From positions 1 to 5,976 of the forward strand of contig JBAYZS010000092.1 in the NCBI GenBank assembly GCA_041672395.1: a stretch of 5,976 nucleotides of DNA, written 5' to 3'. This document shows positions 1 to 5,976 of the stretch, one piece after another; positions within the stretch are counted from its first letter, which is position 1; each line of letters starts with the position of its first letter. The notes under the pieces are model-generated. The model searched no databases and had not been told where the DNA came from. It saw nothing but the letters and a program-made list of their open reading frames with translations. Position numbers and translations under genes: made by a program. Origin of the DNA: UBA5287 sp041672395. GTDB taxonomy: Bacteria; Bacteroidota; Bacteroidia; Bacteroidales; Dysgonomonadaceae.

Positions 1-2697
1 CGTGTCATTGAAATAATTGTTCAGTGTAATTTCTTCATGTTGAGTAATCTCGTCCTCCAGAGGAGTTTGTTGAGAAGCGATTGCTTCCCACAATAAATCA
101 CCAGCCGTATTTATTTTTATTGATCCATCCTTATTTTGTTTTGGTCGCGGTGCAAACACAATCAATTGATGTTTTGGTCGCGTGAAAGCAACATACAACA
201 AGTTCAGATTATCAATATAAGTATATAATTTTTCCTCCAGGTATTCTTTAGCAAAAATAGTTTTGTTTAATTTAGAACTATATTTAATGGGAACAATGGG
301 CAAATTGTTGAAAGGAGCAACAGTAGGTTTGCACCAGATAATATTAGTCTGACTAGATTTATGATCCAATTCCCAGTTTACAAACGGCATGATCACCACA
401 CCAAATCCCAATCCCTTAGATTTATGTATTGTAAGTAATCTTATAGCATCCTGATTATCAGGCGAGAAAAGCGTTTTCTTATACCCTTTCTCATCCCACC
501 AGTCAAGAAAATCGTTAATATCAGCTGATGAATCTGTGCTGAATTTCAATACAATATCCAAAAACGATTGAACATAAGCATTCTCCTTTTGTTCTAACGC
601 GTTAGAAGAGAGCGAAAAATAAGCTTCAACCATTTCGTATAAAGGCAAATGAGAGATAGATTCTATTTGTGCAATCATTTCCTGCGGTAAATCGGTAAGA
701 TTTATTTCCTGGAAGTCTTTGATCGCCTCAGTCGGAGTCGCGTGTTTATGGAACTTAAAGAATTCCGTAAGAGCAATCATTTTCTTTGTCTCGTCCGCCG
801 GATTTTGAAAATGCCTTAACAGCGAGATGATAGAACGAACACTCTGTGCGTTTCCAATTACCAGCGCCTCATTAGAAATTATATCATATCGATAAGTCGA
901 ATCCGGATGCGCATCTTTATATTTCAATAAAGCCTCAGCGATTTCTATGGCCTCATCATTTTTTCTAACAATAATTGCGATATCTTTTAATGCAAAGCCC
1001 TGATCTTGCAGAGATTCAATCACTTGAGGTATTTGTTCCAGTACCTGATCCTTCCATTTATTTTCTGAGTCCGTGGTGTCAAGAAACGTGATCTCAACCT
1101 TCCCATCATCGATCGATTTGTTCGGTTTAACATGCTGACGAACACCTCTGTAAGCATTTTTTATTTTGTCGTCAAAATCATTAAGTACATCATTTTCGAT
1201 ATCAACAAGCGCATTATTATAATCATTCTGCATAATTTCAGAACCAATTCTGAACAGCGCGTTATTAAAATTAATGATGTTCGCATCACTTCGCCAGTTG
1301 GTATCAAGTGATTCCTCTACCAATTGCTCCTCCGAAAACTCTTTGGCGATCTGTTCCTCAAGCAATTTCCAGTTAGAATTTCTAAAACGGTAAATACTTT
1401 GTTTCACATCCCCCACAATCATATTGAAGTTGTTGTTGGCGAGACTTTCGAGCAGAAGAGGTTTAAAATTAGCCCATTGCATGTCCGAAGTATCTTGAAA
1501 TTCATCAATCATGTAATGCTGAATGCGAGTACCAATTTTCTCATATACAAACGGCGTATCACTGTCGGCAATAATTTTATTCAGCAGTTCAGTCGTATCC
1601 GACAAAAATTGAATATTATTTTCCTTTTTATAAGCATCCATTCTCTGTTCAATATCGCTCAAGATGCCCAATGTGAAATAATAATTCAGTACACATTCCG
1701 CGGAATTATAAAAAACTATCTGTTTATCAAACAGTGAAGCAGCCCTTTTCACACAATCATTAAGACCATCGTGATAAGACCCTTCGATAGCAGCTATCTG
1801 TTTAGAAGTTTTTGTATACCAGTTTATTATGGTATCTTCAAGATTCAGAAACGAAGCCGTCGGTTCTTTCATATCACCATTTGCCCACTTTGTGAAATGA
1901 GAAAACGCAGATTTTGAGCCACCCTTATAATCAGAGAAAGTCAATCCCGCACGCGTCATGCAATTAACCCCTTCTTCTCCAATGGCTTTCAGCTCATTCT
2001 TAAATTGCTGTATTATGCGAATAAGCGATTTTTTGTATGCATCGAGTGTTTTTTTATCTTGAATTATTGAAAATTCCTCTTCGCTCAGCGTTTTGTAAGT
2101 CTCTTTGAAAAGTTCTCCCGCTAAAGTCTTTATTTCTTTCTTGATAACCCAACTCTTATCCTCACGTATTTTAGACTGCATGAAGTCTAACAGCCAGGCA
2201 GTCAAGTCCTTGTTCTCCGGTTTATCCAGGTCGAAAATCATGTTATCGATTATCTCCGGCAAGTAAGAACTGTTATCCACCTCAATTTTATACCCCCCAA
2301 TAAGCCCCAATTCCCGAGTAAAAGCCCTCATGATTTGTTGGAAAAACTTATCAATAGTCGTGATAGAAAACGCAGAATAATCGTGCAGAATTGTTTTCAG
2401 AATTGTAAATGCACGTTGTCTCACCACCATTTCAGTCAGGTGGAATTCAGAAATCAACATTTTCAAGAACCCAGAGTCGTTTCCCCCCGACAGATTAAAA
2501 AGTTCGCTTAATATGCGCGACTTCATTTCGTCAGTCGCTTTGTTTGTGAAAGTAACAGCCAGAATATGTTTATAGTTGTTGCCCGTAGAGAACAACAATC
2601 TAATGTAATCGCCTGTAAGTCTGTGTGTTTTCCCTGATCCAGCCGATGCCCTTATTATATGTAGCAGCTCATTATCAGATGATTCGGCTTTTAGCAT
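1..2697 (-). CDS. UvrD/RecB-superfamily ATP-dependent helicase, AddA-like (3' end missing)
   Basis: The frame runs open for 899 codons from ATG at 2697 to the window edge, so the C-terminus is absent. Superfamily 1A helicase motifs occur in order: Walker A ASAGSGKT (residues 17-24), motif Ia TFTNKAT (49-55), Walker B/motif II IDEFQDTS (397-404), motif III GDVKQSIYRFR (429-439), motif IV NWRSD (467-471), motif V LTIHKSKGL (755-763) and motif VI LLYVAFTRP (833-841). All key residues are intact, so an active 3'-5' DNA translocase is expected. The N-terminal ASAGSGKT form and the long insert between motifs Ia and II fit the AddA/RecB branch better than UvrD or Rep. Such proteins process double-strand breaks for RecA-dependent repair, usually with an AddB-type partner. 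A C-terminal PD-(D/E)XK nuclease domain would lie beyond the left edge and cannot be confirmed, so addA is not assigned. The start overlaps the preceding gene by 23 bp, suggesting cotranscription and perhaps translational coupling. Confidence 0.93.
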   Translation of the reverse strand, partial: MLKAESSDNELLHIIRASAGSGKTHRLTGDYIRLLFSTGNNYKHILAVTFTNKATDEMKSRILSELFNLSGGNDSGFLKMLISEFHLTEMVVRQRAFTILKTILHDYSAFSITTIDKFFQQIMRAFTRELGLIGGYKIEVDNSSYLPEIIDNMIFDLDKPENKDLTAWLLDFMQSKIREDKSWVIKKEIKTLAGELFKETYKTLSEEEFSIIQDKKTLDAYKKSLIRIIQQFKNELKAIGEEGVNCMTRAGLTFSDYKGGSKSAFSHFTKWANGDMKEPTASFLNLEDTIINWYTKTSKQIAAIEGSYHDGLNDCVKRAASLFDKQIVFYNSAECVLNYYFTLGILSDIEQRMDAYKKENNIQFLSDTTELLNKIIADSDTPFVYEKIGTRIQHYMIDEFQDTSDMQWANFKPLLLESLANNNFNMIVGDVKQSIYRFRNSNWKLLEEQIAKEFSEEQLVEESLDTNWRSDANIINFNNALFRIGSEIMQNDYNNALVDIENDVLNDFDDKIKNAYRGVRQHVKPNKSIDDGKVEITFLDTTDSENKWKDQVLEQIPQVIESLQDQGFALKDIAIIVRKNDEAIEIAEALLKYKDAHPDSTYRYDIISNEALVIGNAQSVRSIISLLRHFQNPADETKKMIALTEFFKFHKHATPTEAIKDFQEINLTDLPQEMIAQIESISHLPLYEMVEAYFSLSSNALEQKENAYVQSFLDIVLKFSTDSSADINDFLDWWDEKGYKKTLFSPDNQDAIRLLTIHKSKGLGFGVVIMPFVNWELDHKSSQTNIIWCKPTVAPFNNLPIVPIKYSSKLNKTIFAKEYLEEKLYTYIDNLNLLYVAFTRPKHQLIVFAPRPKQNKDGSIKINTAGDLLWEAIASQQTPLEDEITQHEEITLNNYFNDT

Positions 2698-3016
2698 ATC
2701 CTTCTTTTTGTAAAATACCCAATACCTTTTCCCGGTGATCACCTTGAATAATCACTTCGCCCTCTTTCACAGAACCCCCAACACCACACTTTGTTTTGAG
2801 CAGTTTTCCCAGATCCTCCAAATCATTTTCCGAACCAACAAACCCCGTGATCAGCGTTACCGCCTTTCCCTTTCGGTTTCGTTTATCCAGACTAATTCTG
2901 AGCAACTGCTTTTCCTTTGGCAATGTTTCCGCCGAGTTTTTTTCTCCCTCTTTCTCAAAATGATAATCGGGATTTGTGGAATAAACAATATTAAGATTCT
3001 TCTTCCAGTCGTTCAT
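2675..3016 (-). CDS. SUI1/eIF1-family translation initiation factor, YciH-like
   Basis: This encodes a 113-residue protein starting MNDWKKNLNIVYSTNP and ending in a TGA stop. A charged N-terminal tail (about residues 1-36) precedes a complete SUI1 domain. The domain shows the basic strand LDKRNRKGKAVTLITGF (43-59) and the hallmark LKTKCGVGGSVKEGEVIIQG (73-92). Eukaryotic eIF1 works in start-codon selection on the small ribosomal subunit. Bacterial YciH proteins are thought to act similarly but are less well understood, so the exact role here is inferred. An in-frame reading seven codons longer begins at TTG 3037, but that TTG lies inside a strong promoter -7 element; ATG 3016 also matches the N-terminus I recall for Bacteroidota homologues. 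The end overlaps the helicase start in a different frame. No Shine-Dalgarno site is visible, which is normal for this phylum. Confidence 0.92.
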   Translation of the reverse strand: MNDWKKNLNIVYSTNPDYHFEKEGEKNSAETLPKEKQLLRISLDKRNRKGKAVTLITGFVGSENDLEDLGKLLKTKCGVGGSVKEGEVIIQGDHREKVLGILQKEGYAKSRII

Positions 3017-3034
3017 TTGTTCATAACATTTTCT

Positions 3035-3067
3035 CAAAGATAAATAAAAGTTACCGCTTTCTGCAAA
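3035..3067 (-). promoter_or_regulatory. Bacteroidetes-type promoter for the SUI1-helicase pair
   Basis: On the minus strand TTTG (3067-3064, the end of a T6G run) is followed after exactly 21 bases by TATCTTTG (3042-3035). This matches the published Bacteroides primary sigma factor consensus, TTTG then 19-21 bases then TAnnTTTG, at every defined position. Transcription should begin a few bases downstream, around 3032-3028, leaving a leader of only about 12-16 bases before ATG 3016. The start point is inferred; the elements are seen directly. Confidence 0.75.
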
Positions 3068-3083
3068 AAATAGAGTAAATTAG
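3051..3083 (+). promoter_or_regulatory. Weak candidate promoter for the kinase-mnmE pair
   Basis: TAAATTAG (3076-3083) matches five of six defined positions of the Bacteroides -7 element TAnnTTTG. At the expected distance upstream (21-base spacer) there is only TTAC (3051-3054), which matches two of four positions of TTTG. The implied start near 3087-3091 would give a leader of roughly 15-20 bases, very rich in A (3090-3103), as is common before Bacteroidota start codons. No better candidate is visible between 3038 and 3105 on this strand. Confidence 0.3.
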
Positions 3084-3105
3084 CAACCTAAAATAATAAC
3101 ACATT

Positions 3106-4773
3106 ATGATGGAAACAGTTCGTATATTTTGTACAAACACACAGGAATATAAAGATGTTCCTATGGGTTCAAGATTAGAAGAGTTGATTGATGTTTTTGG
3201 TGTTAAGATGTATTATCTTATTACTAATGCCAAGGTTAACAACAAAACCGAATCACTAAACTATAGAGTATACCAACCCAAGCGAGTTGAATATGTTGAT
3301 ATTAGTAATTCTTCGGCGATGCGAACCTATGTGCGTTCACTCTGCTTTATACTTTCAAAAGCGGTAGATGATATATTACCAAATGCTAAAACATATCTCG
3401 AGCATGCAGTAGCAAAAGGATATTATTTTCAGATTTTAGCTAATGAGAAAGTTACAGCAGAAAAATTAGATATAATCCGTAACAGGATGCATGAAATTGT
3501 AACTGCCAATTTACCATTTCAATCGATTGAGGAAGAGAAAGATAAAGTAGCCAATTTATTTCATGAAAATGGAATGGAAGACAAAGCCTTGTTAATTGAA
3601 ACCTCCGATTTGTTGTATGCTCGTTATTTCAAGTTAGACAATTATGTTGATTATTATTATGGATGTCTCACCCCATCAACCGGTTATATTAAAATGTTCG
3701 ATATTCGTGAATATAACGGTGGATTTCTGTTGCGGGTGCCGAAAAGAGAAGACCCAGTTGAATTAGAACCCTTTGTAAGACAGGATAAACTGTTAAATGT
3801 TTACAAAGAACATATTAAATTCCTGAAAATAAGCAATCTGGATAATGTAGGCGACTTAAATAAAGCCAAGCTTGATGGACATATATCTGAGGTTATTCAG
3901 GTAGCCGAAGCATATCAAGCCAATCAGATATCAGATATTTCAGAAATGATAACAGAAAGAGTGGAAAAGGGGTTGAAGTTAGTACTCATTTCCGGTCCTT
4001 CTTCATCGGGAAAAACCACATTCAGAAAGCGGCTTGAGATCCAGTTGTATGTAGATATGCTGAAACCCGTAGGAATTTCTTTAGATAACTATTTTGTAGA
4101 CAGAGATAAAACACCGTTGGATGAGTATGGTGAAAAAGATTATGAGTCGCTTTATTCTTTAGATATCGAATTGTTTGAAAAGCATTTGCTTGCACTTATT
4201 ATGGGAAAAGAAGTCGAAATGCCAACCTATAATTTTACGACCGGGAAGAGAGAATATAAAGGCAATAAATTGAAAATGGAGTCAAATTCCGTGTTGATTG
4301 TCGAAGGCATTCATGCATTAAATCCATTGCTTACCAATAAAATCCCCCGTGAAAATAAGTTCATGGTATATGTATCTGCACTTACCTCCCTTTCTTTGGA
4401 TAGTCACAACTGGATACCAGCATCAGACAATAGGTTACTGCGCCGAATTGTGCGCGATTACCGTTATCGGAATTACTCAGCTCAGGATACCATTTCGCGT
4501 TGGGACAGTGTTCGTCGCGGCGAAGAAAAGTGGATATTTCCATTTCAAGAAAATGCAGATGTGATGTTCAATTCAGCCATGCTATATGAATTAGCTGCCC
4601 TTAGGCGACATGCAGAACCCATTCTTATGCAAGTACCCCGAACCGTACCCGAATATTCCGAAGCCTATCGTTTGCTTAAGTTTTTAGGATATTTCAATTA
4701 CATAACCGATAGGGAATTACCACCCACATCCCTTTTACGCGAATTTCTTGGTGGCAGCAGTTTTAGATATTAA
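3106..4773 (+). CDS. Nucleoside kinase (uridine kinase-like) with TGS/ThrRS-like N-terminal region
   Basis: This is a 555-residue cytoplasmic protein with no signal peptide or membrane segment. Residues about 3-65 resemble a TGS domain. Residues about 70-240 resemble the editing/SAD region of threonyl-tRNA synthetase, with LEHAVAKGYYFQI (98-110) in the place of the synthetase's GPxxEDGFYYDF stretch. Residues about 285-500 are a uridine-kinase/phosphoribulokinase P-loop domain, with Walker A GPSSSGKTT (297-305), the substrate-side SLDNYF (325-330), the Walker-B-like VLIVEGIHALN (396-406) and an arginine-rich lid LLRRIVRDYRYR (444-455). The kinase core is intact, so ATP-dependent nucleoside phosphorylation is likely; uridine/cytidine is the family guess, but the substrate is not visible. 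Fused proteins of this length are familiar in Bacteroidota and Firmicutes. The gene starts with tandem ATGs (3106 and 3109), either of which could be used. mnmE follows after 6 bp. Confidence 0.9.
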   Translation: MMETVRIFCTNTQEYKDVPMGSRLEELIDVFGVKMYYLITNAKVNNKTESLNYRVYQPKRVEYVDISNSSAMRTYVRSLCFILSKAVDDILPNAKTYLEHAVAKGYYFQILANEKVTAEKLDIIRNRMHEIVTANLPFQSIEEEKDKVANLFHENGMEDKALLIETSDLLYARYFKLDNYVDYYYGCLTPSTGYIKMFDIREYNGGFLLRVPKREDPVELEPFVRQDKLLNVYKEHIKFLKISNLDNVGDLNKAKLDGHISEVIQVAEAYQANQISDISEMITERVEKGLKLVLISGPSSSGKTTFRKRLEIQLYVDMLKPVGISLDNYFVDRDKTPLDEYGEKDYESLYSLDIELFEKHLLALIMGKEVEMPTYNFTTGKREYKGNKLKMESNSVLIVEGIHALNPLLTNKIPRENKFMVYVSALTSLSLDSHNWIPASDNRLLRRIVRDYRYRNYSAQDTISRWDSVRRGEEKWIFPFQENADVMFNSAMLYELAALRRHAEPILMQVPRTVPEYSEAYRLLKFLGYFNYITDRELPPTSLLREFLGGSSFRY

Positions 4774-4779
4774 TATTTT

Positions 4780-5976
4780 ATGAACGATATAATTTGTGCT
4801 ATTTCTACCGCTCCCGGAATGGGTGCAATAGCCGTCATCCGTTTATCCGGTGAGGGAAGTATCGCATTTGCCGATGCAGTTTTTAAGTCCCCATCAGATA
4901 GAAAACTTGAAGATCAACCCGCCAACACCGTCCATTTTGGTCGCATTTACAACGAAAATGAGTTGTTGGATGAAGTAATGGTTGCTGTTTTTCACGCACC
5001 TCACTCATTTACAGGAGAGGAGAGCGTTGAGATATCCTGTCATGGGTCAGTCTTTATTCAGCAGAAGTTGGTAGAATTGTTGCTATCAAGAGGCGCCCGT
5101 ATGGCGAAACCAGGAGAATTCACCCAACGAGCATTCAAGAACGGAAAGATGGATTTGAGTCAAGCCGAAGCAGTCGCCGATCTCATCTCATCCTATTCCA
5201 AAAACACCCATCGCATAGCGTTGAATCAGATGCGTGGAGGATTTGCCTCAAAGTTAAAAGACATACGAGTAAAACTGTTAGATTTTGTATCCCTCATTGA
5301 GTTAGAGTTAGATTTTTCAGAAGAAGATGTAGAATTTGCCAATCGCGATAAACTGAGCGAGTTAACAATCGATATAGAAAAAGAGATTTCAGTACTTGTC
5401 AAATCCTTTCAGTTAGGTAATGCGATAAAAAACGGCATTCCCGTAGCCATAATAGGAGAGACGAATGTAGGAAAATCCACTCTGTTGAATTTGCTGTTGA
5501 ACGAAGAGAAAGCCATTGTTTCCGATATTCACGGAACCACTCGCGATGTGATTGAAGACACCGTAAATATTGAAGGAATCACTTTCCGATTTATTGATAC
5601 AGCCGGAATTCGTGAAACCTCCGATGTTGTTGAGTCGTTGGGTATTGAGCGCACTTTTCAGAAGATCAACCAAGCATCGTTGGTACTTTGGATGATCGAT
5701 TTAACATCCACTGTTTCGCAGATAGAAGCATCAGCCACATCGATTGTTCCCAAGTTGAAAGATAAAAAAGTGATGCTCCTTTTCAATAAATCCGATAAGC
5801 TTTCGACAGAAGAACTCGAAGAAAAAAAGAATTTATTGCAAAAATTAACCGCTGATCGTCTTTATATCTCTGCAAAGTCCGGACAAAATATTGGAGAGCT
5901 CCGTTCCCATCTGTTAAAAGTAGCCCAGATACCTCAAATTGGCGAAGGAGATGTTGTTGTGACTAATCTTCGTCAT
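4780..5976 (+). CDS. mnmE: tRNA uridine-5-carboxymethylaminomethyl(34) synthesis GTPase MnmE (3' end missing)
   Basis: The first 399 residues of MnmE (TrmE) are present; the family is usually about 455-465 residues. With MnmG, this GTPase installs the (carboxymethyl)aminomethyl group at C5 of wobble U34 in certain tRNAs. The N-terminal folate-binding domain (about 1-118) has TAPGMGAIAVIRLSG (10-24), SFTGEESVEISCHG (76-89) and the PGEFTQRAF motif (111-119). A helical domain follows. The inserted G domain (about 220-380) has G1 GETNVGKST (226-234), G2 GTTRD (252-256), G3 DTAG (273-276), G4 NKSD (336-339) and G5-like SAK (364-366). The rest of the helical domain and the C-terminal C-(I/L/V)-G-K cysteine motif lie past the right edge, so catalytic completeness cannot be judged. 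ATG 4780 gives the expected N-terminus; it lies 6 bp after the kinase stop, indicating one transcript. No Shine-Dalgarno site is visible. Confidence 0.96.
   Translation, partial: MNDIICAISTAPGMGAIAVIRLSGEGSIAFADAVFKSPSDRKLEDQPANTVHFGRIYNENELLDEVMVAVFHAPHSFTGEESVEISCHGSVFIQQKLVELLLSRGARMAKPGEFTQRAFKNGKMDLSQAEAVADLISSYSKNTHRIALNQMRGGFASKLKDIRVKLLDFVSLIELELDFSEEDVEFANRDKLSELTIDIEKEISVLVKSFQLGNAIKNGIPVAIIGETNVGKSTLLNLLLNEEKAIVSDIHGTTRDVIEDTVNIEGITFRFIDTAGIRETSDVVESLGIERTFQKINQASLVLWMIDLTSTVSQIEASATSIVPKLKDKKVMLLFNKSDKLSTEELEEKKNLLQKLTADRLYISAKSGQNIGELRSHLLKVAQIPQIGEGDVVVTNLRH

Noticed and set aside
1324..1737. Plus-strand open frame of 137 codons inside the helicase region
   Set aside because: It lies wholly antisense to the helicase, across the coding sequence for its motifs II to IV, and its predicted protein resembles no family I recognise.
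2698..2706. AAGAAGGAT just before the helicase ATG as a Shine-Dalgarno site
   Set aside because: The AAGGA core ends one base from the ATG, too close for normal pairing; it encodes part of the SUI1 C-terminus, and this phylum rarely relies on such sites.
2735..3043. Plus-strand open frame of 102 codons
   Set aside because: It is antisense to the SUI1 gene, whose protein is clearly recognisable, and it runs into the divergent promoter region.
4349..4564. Plus-strand open frame of 71 codons inside the kinase
   Set aside because: It is an alternative frame within the conserved kinase domain and shows no recognisable motif.
4774..4779. Possible terminator or promoter between the kinase and mnmE
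   Set aside because: Only six bases separate the genes, with no hairpin around the stop codon and no clear -7/-33 pair just upstream.
5413..5673. Minus-strand open frame of 86 codons inside mnmE
   Set aside because: It is antisense to the conserved MnmE G domain, with a low-complexity Asn/Ser/Gly-rich product typical of shadow frames.
1..5976. An undescribed defence, mobile or biosynthetic system
   Set aside because: All four genes belong to recognisable housekeeping families; there are no transposase or integrase motifs, spaced repeat arrays, tRNA-like folds or attachment-site duplications that I can see.

Overview
This window looks like ordinary chromosomal DNA from a member of the Bacteroidota, probably Bacteroidales. 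The evidence is the AT-rich sequence, the absence of usable Shine-Dalgarno sites before the genes, a promoter matching the Bacteroidetes TTTG / TAnnTTTG consensus, and protein sequences that resemble that phylum's versions of each family. The organism call is inference from family knowledge; no database was searched.

The layout is two divergent pairs around an 89-bp intergenic region (3017-3105). Leftward on the minus strand are a short SUI1/YciH-type translation factor (3016-2675) and, overlapping its end by 23 bp, a large UvrD/RecB-superfamily helicase of AddA type (2697 to the left edge). The helicase C-terminus, where a nuclease domain would lie, is outside the window. Rightward on the plus strand are a 555-residue nucleoside (uridine-kinase-like) kinase with a threonyl-tRNA-synthetase-like N-terminal half (3106-4773) and, 6 bp later, the tRNA-modification GTPase gene mnmE (4780 to the right edge). 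mnmE is cut off before its C-terminal catalytic cysteine motif.

The intergenic region carries a clear minus-strand promoter. Its -7 element covers the TTG from which a longer translation-factor reading frame would begin, so ATG at 3016 is the better start. A weaker plus-strand promoter candidate overlaps it. Each pair is probably one transcript: DNA repair plus a translation factor on the left, nucleoside salvage plus tRNA U34 modification on the right. No direct functional link within either pair can be shown from this sequence.

I found no mobile element, CRISPR array, RNA gene or convincing terminator, and no gene-free stretch longer than 300 bases. Nothing here looks like a previously undescribed system. 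The points most worth a second look are the promoter/start arrangement, the degenerate synthetase-like half of the kinase, and a marked codon-ending contrast between the strands.
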